Shown: in pieces, positions 37,080-45,596 of the stretch
How the letters are laid out: the number at the start of each line of letters is the position of its first letter
Position numbering within the stretch: position 1 is the stretch's first letter
Source: Acidovorax soli
GTDB lineage: Bacteria > Pseudomonadota > Gammaproteobacteria > Burkholderiales > Burkholderiaceae_C
Length of the DNA stretch: 64,000 nucleotides
Assembly (NCBI RefSeq): GCF_900107605.1
Contig: NZ_FNQJ01000017.1
Span: forward strand, 18,330 to 82,329
Direction of reading: 5' to 3'
Notes under the pieces: generated by a model
What the model was told of the DNA's origin: nothing
What the model saw: only the letters and a program-made list of their open reading frames with translations
Databases searched by the model: none
Made by a program: the position numbers and the translations under genes

Positions 37080-38975
37080 ATGCCCAGCTATGCCGACTTT
37101 TACCGCCAGTCCATCGACCAACGCGACACCTTCTGGGCCGAGCAGGCCCAGCTGATTGACTGGCAGACGCCACCCCGGCAGATCTGCGACTACAGCAACC
37201 CGCCGTTTGCGAAGTGGTTTGTCGGCGGCACCACCAACCTGTGCCACAACGCGATCGACCGCCACCTCAAGGACCGCGCCAGCCAGCCGGCGCTGGTGGC
37301 CATCTCCACCGAAACCGATACCGAGCGCAGCTATAGCTTTGCCGAACTGCATGCCGAAGTGCAGCGCATGGCCGCCGTGCTGCAGAGCCTGGGGGTGAAG
37401 AAGGGCGACCGCGTGCTCATCTACATGCCCATGATCGCCGAGGCCGCCTTTGCCATGCTGGCCTGCGTGCGCATCGGTGCACTGCATTCGGTGGTGTTTG
37501 GCGGTTTTGCCTCGGGTTCGCTGGCTTCGCGCATCGAGGATGCCGAACCCGTGGCCATCGTCAGCGCCGATGCCGGCTCGCGCGGCGGCAAGAGCGTGCC
37601 CTACAAGCCGCTGCTGGATGAAGCGATCGCGCTGTCCAAGCACAAGCCCACCGCCGTGCTCATGGTGGACCGGGGCCTGGCACCCATGGCCATGCGCGCC
37701 GGCCGCGACCACGACTGGGCGGCGCTGCGCGCGCAGCACCTGAACGCCGCCGTGCCCTGCGAGTGGGTGGAATCCACCCACCCCAGCTACACGCTCTACA
37801 CCAGCGGCACCACCGGCAAGCCCAAGGGCGTGCAGCGCGACACCGGCGGCTACACCGTGGCGCTGGCCGCCAGCATGAAGCACATTTTTGATGCCCAGGC
37901 CGGCCAGACCTACTTTGCCACCAGCGACATCGGCTGGGTGGTGGGGCACAGCTACATCATCTACGGCCCGCTGATCGCCGGCATGACCACCATCATGTAC
38001 GAGGGCCTGCCCACGCGGCCCGACGCGGGCGTGTGGTGGAGCATTGTCGAAAAGTACAAGGTCACGCACATGTTCTCGGCCCCCACGGCGGTGCGCGTGC
38101 TGAAAAAGCACGACGCCTCGTGGCTGCAGAAATACGACGTCTCCACCCTCAAGGCCCTGTGGCTGGCCGGCGAGCCGCTGGACGAACCCACGGCCCAGTG
38201 GATCAGCGACGCGCTCTCGGTGCCCATCATCGACAACTACTGGCAGACCGAGACCGGCTGGCCCATCCTCACGCTGGCCAACGGCGTGGAGCAGCAGACC
38301 ACCCGCTTTGGCAGCCCCGGCAAGGCCATGTATGGCTACAACGTCAAGCTGATCGATGAATCCAACGGCGAAGAATTGACCGCCCCCAACCAGAAGGGCG
38401 TGGTGGCCATCGAAGGCCCACTGCCGCCCGGTTGCATGCAGACCGTGTGGCGCGACGATGAGCGCTTCGTCAACACCTACTGGAAGAGCATTCCCGGCCG
38501 CCTGATCTACAGCACCTTTGACTGGGGCATCCGCGATGCCGATGGCTACCACTTCATCCTGGGCCGCACCGACGACGTGATCAACGTGGCCGGGCACCGC
38601 CTGGGCACGCGCGAAATCGAGGAATCCATCTCGTCGCACCCCAACATCGCCGAAGTGGCCGTGGTGGGCGTGGCCGACAGCCTCAAGGGCCAGGTGGCCA
38701 TGGCCTTTGCCGTGCCGCGCGATGCTTCGGGTCTGGTGGACGACGCCGCGCGCCTGAAGCTCGAAGGCGAGGTGATGAAGCAGGTGGACAGCCAGCTGGG
38801 CGCCGTGGCCCGCCCCGCGCGCGTGTACTTCGTGACGGTGCTGCCCAAGACGCGCAGCGGCAAGCTGCTGCGCCGCGCTCTGCAGGCCGTGGCCGAGCGC
38901 CGCGACCCGGGCGACCTGACCACCATGGACGACCCGGTAGCGTTGCAGCAGGTGAAAGACCTGGTGGGCTCCTGA
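37080..38975 (+). CDS. prpE: Propionate--CoA ligase
   Basis: A 631-residue AMP-forming acyl-CoA synthetase of the PrpE/Acs branch that activates propionate to propionyl-CoA. Motifs: P-loop YTSGTTGKPKG (about 240), YWQTETGWP, FDWGIRDADGYHFILGRTDDVINVAGHR and the C-terminal acetylatable Lys in KTRSGKLLRRAL. The N-terminus (YADFYRQSIDQRDTFWAEQA) is that of PrpE rather than Acs. Start at 37080 follows GAGGAG; two in-frame upstream starts are less likely. No other propionate genes are visible here. The Lys motif is a target for Pat-type acetyltransferases, one of which is at 48694. Confidence 0.93.
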   Translation: MPSYADFYRQSIDQRDTFWAEQAQLIDWQTPPRQICDYSNPPFAKWFVGGTTNLCHNAIDRHLKDRASQPALVAISTETDTERSYSFAELHAEVQRMAAVLQSLGVKKGDRVLIYMPMIAEAAFAMLACVRIGALHSVVFGGFASGSLASRIEDAEPVAIVSADAGSRGGKSVPYKPLLDEAIALSKHKPTAVLMVDRGLAPMAMRAGRDHDWAALRAQHLNAAVPCEWVESTHPSYTLYTSGTTGKPKGVQRDTGGYTVALAASMKHIFDAQAGQTYFATSDIGWVVGHSYIIYGPLIAGMTTIMYEGLPTRPDAGVWWSIVEKYKVTHMFSAPTAVRVLKKHDASWLQKYDVSTLKALWLAGEPLDEPTAQWISDALSVPIIDNYWQTETGWPILTLANGVEQQTTRFGSPGKAMYGYNVKLIDESNGEELTAPNQKGVVAIEGPLPPGCMQTVWRDDERFVNTYWKSIPGRLIYSTFDWGIRDADGYHFILGRTDDVINVAGHRLGTREIEESISSHPNIAEVAVVGVADSLKGQVAMAFAVPRDASGLVDDAARLKLEGEVMKQVDSQLGAVARPARVYFVTVLPKTRSGKLLRRALQAVAERRDPGDLTTMDDPVALQQVKDLVGS

Positions 38976-38999
38976 ACCTTGTGCCCGATGGGGTGCAGA

Positions 39000-39041
39000 A
39001 GCTATCAAAAAATAGCTGCAAGCGCTTGATGATCAAGCGCT
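39000..39041 (+). repeat. Hairpin repeat family A, best-preserved copy, between prpE and a GGDEF-EAL gene
   Basis: AGCTAT (39000-39005), loop CAAAAA, ATAGCT (39012-39017), GCA, then AGCGCTTGAT (39021-39030), G, ATCAAGCGCT (39032-39041). Both stems are perfect (6 and up to 10 bp). It lies between the ends of two convergent genes, so it could serve as a bidirectional terminator. Confidence 0.8.
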
Positions 39042-39051
39042 GCAGCCGTTT

Positions 39052-42000
39052 CTATATCAAATAATCCTCCGAGTTCTGACGCTGCCACTCGGCGGGCGGC
39101 TGCCAGCGGTTGGCCCATTCGATGAAGGCATCGATGGGCATGGGGTGCGCAATGCAATTGCCCTGGGCATGGGCACAGCCGAGTTGCAGCAGCAACTGGC
39201 CCTGGGCTTTGGTTTCCACGCCCTCGGCGACCACCTGGTAGCCAAACGACTGGGCCAGGCCGATTACCCCCTGCACGATGGCCCGGTCCCCCGGATCGGC
39301 CATCATGCCCCGCACGAAGCTCTGGTCGATCTTCAGCGTGTCCATGGGCAGGCGGCGCAGGTAGGTGAGCGATGAATAGCCGGTGCCGAAGTCATCGAGC
39401 GAGATGGCCACGTCCAGCGCGCGCAGTTCGGCCAGCGTCGCAGCGACGGCGGGCAGATCGTACAGCGCCGCACTTTCGGTGATTTCCAGCTCGACCAGCC
39501 TGGGCGCCAACCGGGGATGTCGGGCCAGGCACTGCACCATCCAGGCAGCAAAACCGGGGTGCTGCAGTTGCTGGGCCGAGATGTTGATGCTCACGGGTAT
39601 GGCCAGACCCGCATCCAGCAGGCGTTCCAGCTGCGCCAGTGCCGCTTCCACCACCCACTCACCAAAGTCGATTTCCAGCGGGGTGCCGTCCAGCAGTGGC
39701 AAAAAGGCGGCGGGAGGCAGCAGGCCGCGTTCGGGGTGCTGCCAGCGTGCCAGCACCTCGGCCCCCACCACCTGACCCGTCTGCATGACCACCTTGGGCT
39801 GCAGAAACAGCACGAATTGCGCCTGTGCCAGCGCCTCGCGCAGACGCAGGCCCTGTTCGCGCTGCTCACGCCGGGCGCGCTCCTGGGCCGCGTCGAACTG
39901 GTGAAACCGGTTGCGCCCCGCCTGCTTGGCGGCATACATGGCCTGGTCCGCATGGCGCAGCAGGGTGTCGGCGTCCGCATCGTCCGAGGGAAACATGGTG
40001 TAGCCGATGCTGGCTGTCACGGCCACCCGCTCGGTATCGAGCGTGTAGGGCGAGGAAATGCTTTCCATCAGGCGTTGCAGCAAGCGTTCGCCATCGGTGT
40101 GCGAGGCCAGGCCCGGCAGGAGGATGGCGAATTCGTCACCGCCCAGTCGGGCCACGCAATCTTGCGGGCGCAGCGCACGCGCGAGCCGGCCCGCCACCAC
40201 CACCAGCAATCGGTCGCCCGCACCGTGGCCCAGGCGGTCGTTGACGGGTTTGAAGCCATCCAGGTCCAGGTAGGCCACCCCCAGCTGGGTGCCGTGCGCC
40301 CGGGCCTGGGCCATGCTGTCCTGCAGCCGGTGGGCCAGCAGAACGCGGTTGGGCAGGCCCGTCAGGGCGTCGTAATGGGCCAGCCTCTGCAGCAGCTCTT
40401 CCTGCTCGCGCTGTGGCGTGACGTCAATGGTGACGCCGAGCATGCGCGCAGGTGTGCCGGCACCGTCGTGGCCGATGATCTTGCCCAGGTTGCGGATCCA
40501 GCGGGCGGTTTGCTGGGGCCGCATCACTTTCCAGGTGGCATCGAACGGGGTGGCCGGGTGGGCGCAATGGCGCGCCACTTCCGCCGCAATGCCGGGTAGC
40601 GCATCGGCGGCCACCGCCGTCGTCCAGTGCACGGCCGGCGCCCCGGCATCGTAGGAAGTCACGCCGCGCAGCTCGCGCCAGCGCGCGTCGCCGCTGACCA
40701 TGCCGGTCTGCAGATCCCAGTCCCACAGGCCCAGCGCAGCGGCCGAGAGGGTGAGCGACAGCAGCGCCTCGCGTTCGCGCACCTGCTCTTCGCTGCGTTT
40801 GCGATCGGTGATGTCCTGCAGCGCAAACAGCCAGCAAGCCTGGCCATCGAACTCCGTGGCAAGCATCGACTGCAGTGCCGTGTGCTCCTCACCGGTGCGC
40901 GTGCGCATCTTGACCTCGAAGGCGTTGATCTGGCCGGTCTGCCGGATCGCCTCTATCAGGCGGGCGCGTTCCTGCGCCTGGAAAATACCCAGTTTGACGG
41001 CCGAGCTGCCCACCGCCTGCGCACGCGTGAAGCCCAGCAATTGCTCCCACGCAGGGTTCACTTCCACATAGGCACCGTCGCTTTGGCGCGTCATGCCCAT
41101 GGGGTAGGGCATGAGGCGGAAGATGCGCGAGAACCGGTCTTCGGACTGGCGCAGCTGCTGTTCGGAACGCTTGGCCGCATCGATGTCCTGTACCACACCG
41201 CGCATGCCGATGACCTTGCCATCTTGCAGCACCGGCTCGCCACTGGCGCTCACCCAGGCCTGGCGGCCATCGGCACGGATGATTTTGTGCACCAGGCTCC
41301 ATTCGGCCTGGTGCGCGAAGCAGTCGCGCATCTTGCTGCGCAGGCTCTCCTGCCAGGCGGGCGCCACGAACTGCTGGATATAGTCCTTCGGCGGCAGGGT
41401 GCCGGGGGGCAGGCCGTGGATTTCGCAGCAGATCTCCGACCAATAACCCGTGCCCTTGCCGCGCGTGTTCTCCCAGGCGCCCAGGCGCGCCATGCGGCCG
41501 GCCTGCTGCAGCAGATTGTTGAGCGCCCGCAGCTCATCGCTGGTGCGCTGCGCCTCTGTCATGTCGTGAAAGACAAACAGGAAACAGTTTTCCCCGTCCA
41601 CCACGATGGGCCGGGCCGACATCAGGCCCGGCACGCGCACACCCTGGCGCTGCGCCACCATGGGCAGGCGGTCCACCTTGCCCTCGCGCTGGTAGGTGGC
41701 CAGCATGCGCGCGCGCTCCTGGCTCGACGCCCAGATGTTGAGTTCGGCAGACGTGCGCCCCAGTACAGCGCTGCGCTCTGCACCGAGCAGTTCGCAAAAC
41801 GCCGGATTCACGTCGAGATAGCGCCCGTCCGATATCCGCGAGATGCCCGCGGGGTCGGGCAAGGTCTGGTAGATGGTGGTGTATCGGGCTTCCGATGCGC
41901 GCAGCGCGTCTTCGACATCGTGCTGGGCCGTGACGTCCACGGCCATGCCCAGCAAGGTGAGGGGGTGGCCGGTGGCATCGCGTTCGCCCACCAGGCCCCG

Positions 42001-42354
42001 CGAGATGACCCAGCGCCAACGGCCCGCCGTGTCGAGAACACGGAACTCGGCCTCGTAGGTGTCCAGTTGCCCGCGCATGGCACGCGCTATCTTGTCGGCA
42101 AGGCGCGCGGCATCGTCGGGGTGCCGCCGGGCGTGCCAGCGGTCCCAGGCATCGTCGGTGTCGGTGGCATCCATGCCGAAGGCGGCATAGAAGCGCCCAT
42201 GGCATGCCAGCTTCTGGCGCCGGATGTCCCATTCCCAGTGCCCGCCGCCCAGGGCATCCAACGCCAGGCTCATCTGCTGTTCGCGCTGGCGCAGGTGCTG
42301 GTTGGCCTGCTGCAAGGTGGCTAGGCTGTCCTGGGGGGCTGGCGCAAGATCCAT
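39052..42354 (-). CDS. Multi-PAS GGDEF-EAL cyclic-di-GMP enzyme
   Basis: A 1100-residue cytosolic protein without membrane helices. Five PAS/PAC-like domains fill about residues 25-655; a GGDEF domain (from TGLPNRVLLAHR at about 661, with an intact RLGGDEFAI at about 736) and an EAL domain (EVLARWQHP in place of EAL at about 867, DDFGTGYSSL, DTLKIDQSFVRG) follow. Both activities look possible: synthesis and hydrolysis of c-di-GMP controlled by PAS inputs. It is 9 bp after the EamA gene, so it belongs to the Ada-AlkA/ogt/eamA transcription unit. Confidence 0.93.
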   Translation of the reverse strand: MDLAPAPQDSLATLQQANQHLRQREQQMSLALDALGGGHWEWDIRRQKLACHGRFYAAFGMDATDTDDAWDRWHARRHPDDAARLADKIARAMRGQLDTYEAEFRVLDTAGRWRWVISRGLVGERDATGHPLTLLGMAVDVTAQHDVEDALRASEARYTTIYQTLPDPAGISRISDGRYLDVNPAFCELLGAERSAVLGRTSAELNIWASSQERARMLATYQREGKVDRLPMVAQRQGVRVPGLMSARPIVVDGENCFLFVFHDMTEAQRTSDELRALNNLLQQAGRMARLGAWENTRGKGTGYWSEICCEIHGLPPGTLPPKDYIQQFVAPAWQESLRSKMRDCFAHQAEWSLVHKIIRADGRQAWVSASGEPVLQDGKVIGMRGVVQDIDAAKRSEQQLRQSEDRFSRIFRLMPYPMGMTRQSDGAYVEVNPAWEQLLGFTRAQAVGSSAVKLGIFQAQERARLIEAIRQTGQINAFEVKMRTRTGEEHTALQSMLATEFDGQACWLFALQDITDRKRSEEQVREREALLSLTLSAAALGLWDWDLQTGMVSGDARWRELRGVTSYDAGAPAVHWTTAVAADALPGIAAEVARHCAHPATPFDATWKVMRPQQTARWIRNLGKIIGHDGAGTPARMLGVTIDVTPQREQEELLQRLAHYDALTGLPNRVLLAHRLQDSMAQARAHGTQLGVAYLDLDGFKPVNDRLGHGAGDRLLVVVAGRLARALRPQDCVARLGGDEFAILLPGLASHTDGERLLQRLMESISSPYTLDTERVAVTASIGYTMFPSDDADADTLLRHADQAMYAAKQAGRNRFHQFDAAQERARREQREQGLRLREALAQAQFVLFLQPKVVMQTGQVVGAEVLARWQHPERGLLPPAAFLPLLDGTPLEIDFGEWVVEAALAQLERLLDAGLAIPVSINISAQQLQHPGFAAWMVQCLARHPRLAPRLVELEITESAALYDLPAVAATLAELRALDVAISLDDFGTGYSSLTYLRRLPMDTLKIDQSFVRGMMADPGDRAIVQGVIGLAQSFGYQVVAEGVETKAQGQLLLQLGCAHAQGNCIAHPMPIDAFIEWANRWQPPAEWQRQNSEDYLI

Positions 42355-42363
42355 GCGCCGAGT

Positions 42364-43290
42364 TTAGGTCCGTTTCGCGGCCTGCGCGGGGGCGCGTGCG
42401 GCCCCGATCAGGCCGGTGGACAACATGGTTCCGCACACGATGACCAGCCCGCAGCCGATCATCCAGGGCGTGATGTCCTCATGCAGGAACACCGCGCCGT
42501 ACACCAGGGCAAACACCGGCGCCAGAAACGTCACGGCCAGCGCGCGGCTGGGGCCGGCGTGGGCGATGAGGCGAAAGTAGAGGATGTAGGCAATACCCGT
42601 GCAGAGGATGGCGATGGCCACGATGGCCGCCCAGGCGCGCAGCCCTGGCATGGTGGCGGGCCAGAACCACAGCATGGGCACGAACAGCCCCAGCGCCGCC
42701 CCGAGCTGGCTGCCCGTGGCTGCAGCCAGTGGCGGCACCCCTGCCAGGTAGCGCCGGGCAAAGCTGGCGGCCACGGCATAGCAGGTGGTGGCCCCCAGGC
42801 AGGCGGCAATGGCCCAGGGTGCTGCATCCGATTGGATGCCAGCGCCCCCTGGTGCACGCCATGCCAGCAGCGCCACGCCCACGAAACCGATGCCCAGGCC
42901 CAGCCAGCGCAGGCGGTTGATGCGGTCGCCCAGCCAGACCCATGCGACCAGGGCGCCAAACAGCGGCACTGTGGCGTTGAGAATCGAGGCCAGCCCCGTG
43001 GTGATGTGCAGCACCGCCCAGGAATACAGGGCGAACGGGATGGCGGAATTGACCACGCCCGATAGCAGCACCGGCTTCCAGTGCCGGCGCAGCTGCGGCC
43101 ACTGGCCCTGATACAGCAGGAGGGGCCAGAGGAACACCGTGGCCAGCAGCACGCGCAGCCCGGCCGTGGGCAGCGGCCCGAATTCGGACGCCCCCAGCCG
43201 CATGAACAGAAACGACGCCCCCCACAGGGCCGCCAGCAGCAGGAACTCGCCCAGCCAGGCCGAAACGGGTTGGGTGGCCGGCGCGCTCAT
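42364..43290 (-). CDS. EamA/DMT-superfamily transporter
   Basis: A 308-residue inner-membrane transporter with ten hydrophobic helices in two EamA repeats (FLLLAALWGASFLFMRLG...; GATTCYAVAASFARRYL...). It is of the drug/metabolite exporter type with no substrate evidence. Its start at 43290 overlaps the stop of ogt, so the two are coupled. Confidence 0.88.
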   Translation of the reverse strand: MSAPATQPVSAWLGEFLLLAALWGASFLFMRLGASEFGPLPTAGLRVLLATVFLWPLLLYQGQWPQLRRHWKPVLLSGVVNSAIPFALYSWAVLHITTGLASILNATVPLFGALVAWVWLGDRINRLRWLGLGIGFVGVALLAWRAPGGAGIQSDAAPWAIAACLGATTCYAVAASFARRYLAGVPPLAAATGSQLGAALGLFVPMLWFWPATMPGLRAWAAIVAIAILCTGIAYILYFRLIAHAGPSRALAVTFLAPVFALVYGAVFLHEDITPWMIGCGLVIVCGTMLSTGLIGAARAPAQAAKRT

Positions 43291-43823
43291 GCCAGCGCCT
43301 GCGCCGGACGCAGCGCAGCGCCCTCCAGCTGCAGCAGCGCGCTCTTGCGGTCCAGGCCGCCGGCGTAGCCCGTGAGGGCGCCATCCTTGCCCAGCACCCG
43401 GTGGCAGGGCACCACCACGCTGACGGGGTTGCGCCCCACGGCGGCCCCCACGGCGCGCACGGCGGCCGGGCGGCCCAGCTGCTGGCTGAGCGCGCCGTAG
43501 CTGGTGGTGCGGCCGCAACCAATGGACAGCAGCGCACGCCATACATCCTGCTGGAACGGTGTGCCGCCCGTCAGGTCGAGCGGCAACTCAAACCGGGTGC
43601 GCTCACCGCGCAGGTACTGCTGCAGTTGGTCGACAGCCGCCACCAGCACCGGGTGCTGCGGGTCTTGCGGCCAGGCATGGGGCCCGTCGAGTTGCGCGGG
43701 CAGATGGCGCTGGCCATCAAACCACAGGCCGGCCAGGCCCTGGGGCGAGGCGGCCAGCCGCACGGTGCCCAAGGGGGTATCGGTGCGGGTCTGCACGGTA
43801 GCGGGGTGAAATTGCATGGTCAT
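43287..43823 (-). CDS. ogt: Methylated-DNA--protein-cysteine methyltransferase
   Basis: A 178-residue suicide repair enzyme that removes methyl groups from O6-methylguanine. Catalytic motif VVPCHRVLGKDG with the acceptor Cys, preceded by the DNA-binding helix region (TSYGALSQQLGRPAAVRAVG). It follows the Ada-AlkA gene on the same strand and overlaps eamA. Together they form an alkylation-repair unit. Confidence 0.95.
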   Translation of the reverse strand: MTMQFHPATVQTRTDTPLGTVRLAASPQGLAGLWFDGQRHLPAQLDGPHAWPQDPQHPVLVAAVDQLQQYLRGERTRFELPLDLTGGTPFQQDVWRALLSIGCGRTTSYGALSQQLGRPAAVRAVGAAVGRNPVSVVVPCHRVLGKDGALTGYAGGLDRKSALLQLEGAALRPAQALA

Positions 43824-43850
43824 AAGAGTTTAGGTGAAATTATCATCAAT

Positions 43851-43890
43851 CGCTTGCGGAATAAGCGTTAATAGCTATTTATTTAATAGC
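43851..43890 (-). repeat. Hairpin repeat family A that provides the stop codon of the Ada-AlkA gene
   Basis: Minus strand: GCTATT (43890-43885), loop AAATA, AATAGC (43879-43874), TATTAA, CGCTT/AAGCG (43867-43851). The stop codon of the Ada-AlkA gene (43881-43879) and its last codons lie inside the first hairpin. It lies between that gene and ogt. Confidence 0.75.
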
Positions 43891-45471
43891 ATTCGCATGA
43901 CTGCCCGCCGCCCAGGCACGCACCACGGCATAGCTGCGCCAGGGTTGCCAGGCCCGCGAGGCTTGGGCGGCCGCGCGGGCCGGCTGGGGCTGGGCCTGCA
44001 CGCCCATGGCCTTTTGCAGGGCCACGTCGCCGGCCGGAAACGCATCGGGCCAGCGCAACACGCGCATGGCGATGTACTGCGCCGTCCAGTCGCCGATGCC
44101 GGGCAGGGCGCACAGCGCCGCCGTGGTGGTGGCCACATCCGCGCCGCCCTGCAGCAGCAGCTGGCCTGCATCCACCGCCTGTGCCAGCGCCACGATGGCT
44201 GCCTGGCGCTGGCGCACGATGCCCAGCTGCCCCAGCGCCTCGCCGGTCGCCTGCGCCAGCACCGCAGGGGCAGGAAACAGCCGGGTGAGTTCGGGCCAGG
44301 GCGTGGCGATGGGCTCGCCAAAGCGCTCCACCAGCCGCTGCCCGAGCGTGCGCGCGGCCGCCACGGTGATCTGCTGGCCCAGCACGGCGCGCACGGCCAG
44401 CTCGAAGCCATCGAAGGCGCCGGGCACGCGCAAGCCATCGCCCTCGGGGAAAAAGGGGTGGAGCACGGCGTTGATGGCCGCCGGTTCGGCGTCCAGGTCG
44501 AGCATGGCGCGCACACGGCGTATCACCTGCGGCAGCACGGGGTACAGGCTGTCGCTGGTCTGCACCAGCACCTGGTGGCGGGCGGGGTCGAAGCGGGCGT
44601 CCAGCCAGCCGCAATGCGCCTGTGGCCCGGCAGCGCCCTGGCTTTGCAGGCGCACCGTGCGGCGCAGCACCGGAGTGGCGGCGTCGCCCGCCCATTCCAC
44701 GCCGAGGAACTGGCGGCGGGAAAAAAAATCCAGCAGGGCCGGCACATCCAGCGGCGGTCGGTAGGCCAGCCGCAGCGTGGCCACTGCCACGTCTGTGGAC
44801 TCGCCCGCGGGCCGGACGCCGCCACGACGCAACTGGGTCGGGTTCAGGCCATAGTGCCCGGCAAAGGCGGCATTGAAACGGCGCACGCTGGCAAAACCGC
44901 TGGCCAGGGCCACCTGGGTGACAGGCATGGGCGTGTCGGTCAGCAGCTGCTTGGCCGTCAGCAGCCGCCGCGTCTGCAGGTATTGCAGCGGCGACACCCC
45001 CAGGGCCGCTTCGAAGATACGGCGCAGGTGCCGGTCGCTCACGCCCAGGCGGGCGGCCAGCCGCGCCACCGTGGCGCCGCGCTCATCGCCCGTGGACCAG
45101 GCCTCGGGGGCATCGAGCAGCCGCACGGCCTGCTGCACCAGGATGCCGCTGGCGTCCTGCACCGACCACACCAGCGCCTGGGGTGCCAGCTCGGGCCGGC
45201 AGCGCAGGCAGGGCCGAAAACCCGCACGCTCGGCCTGTGCGGCCAGCGTGAAGAAGCGGCAGTTTTCGCGCCGCGGCGTGCGCACGGCGCAGACCGGGCG
45301 GCAATAGATGCCGGTGGATGTGACACCGGTGAAAAACCGCCCGTCAAAGCGCGCATCCCGGGCCTGCAGGGCGCGGTAGCAGCCGTCATCGGCCGGCAGG
45401 TCGATCGATGGATCGATCAGGGTGTCGGCCGGTGTGGCGGGGCGTGGTACGGGCAAGGTCATGGGGGCCAT
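43879..45471 (-). CDS. alkA: Ada-type regulator fused to AlkA 3-methyladenine DNA glycosylase
   Basis: A 530-residue fusion. N-terminal Ada zinc domain (about 15-95) with four cysteines in STGIYCRPVCA, RENCRFF and PCLRCRPEL; AraC-type HTH (about 100-185, ATVARLAARLGVSDRHLRRIF and a second helix pair); then the AlkA N-domain and the HhH glycosylase with PGIGDWTAQYIAMRVL and the catalytic Asp in FPAGDVALQKAMG. The zinc domain senses methyl phosphotriesters, so the protein may both induce and carry out alkylation repair. Start at 45471 is my choice; 45462 is possible. The C-terminus is supplied by a repeat. Confidence 0.9.
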   Translation of the reverse strand: MAPMTLPVPRPATPADTLIDPSIDLPADDGCYRALQARDARFDGRFFTGVTSTGIYCRPVCAVRTPRRENCRFFTLAAQAERAGFRPCLRCRPELAPQALVWSVQDASGILVQQAVRLLDAPEAWSTGDERGATVARLAARLGVSDRHLRRIFEAALGVSPLQYLQTRRLLTAKQLLTDTPMPVTQVALASGFASVRRFNAAFAGHYGLNPTQLRRGGVRPAGESTDVAVATLRLAYRPPLDVPALLDFFSRRQFLGVEWAGDAATPVLRRTVRLQSQGAAGPQAHCGWLDARFDPARHQVLVQTSDSLYPVLPQVIRRVRAMLDLDAEPAAINAVLHPFFPEGDGLRVPGAFDGFELAVRAVLGQQITVAAARTLGQRLVERFGEPIATPWPELTRLFPAPAVLAQATGEALGQLGIVRQRQAAIVALAQAVDAGQLLLQGGADVATTTAALCALPGIGDWTAQYIAMRVLRWPDAFPAGDVALQKAMGVQAQPQPARAAAQASRAWQPWRSYAVVRAWAAGSHANAIK

Positions 45472-45596
45472 GATAGGCCTGCCGCGCCAGCCGAACTGGC
45501 CGTTTTCGGACCTGTGCCTGCAATGCAAGGGCGGTGGTGAGGGCACCCCTACAATGCAGCGAACATTCGACCTCTCTCCCAGCGAAAGACCCTCCC

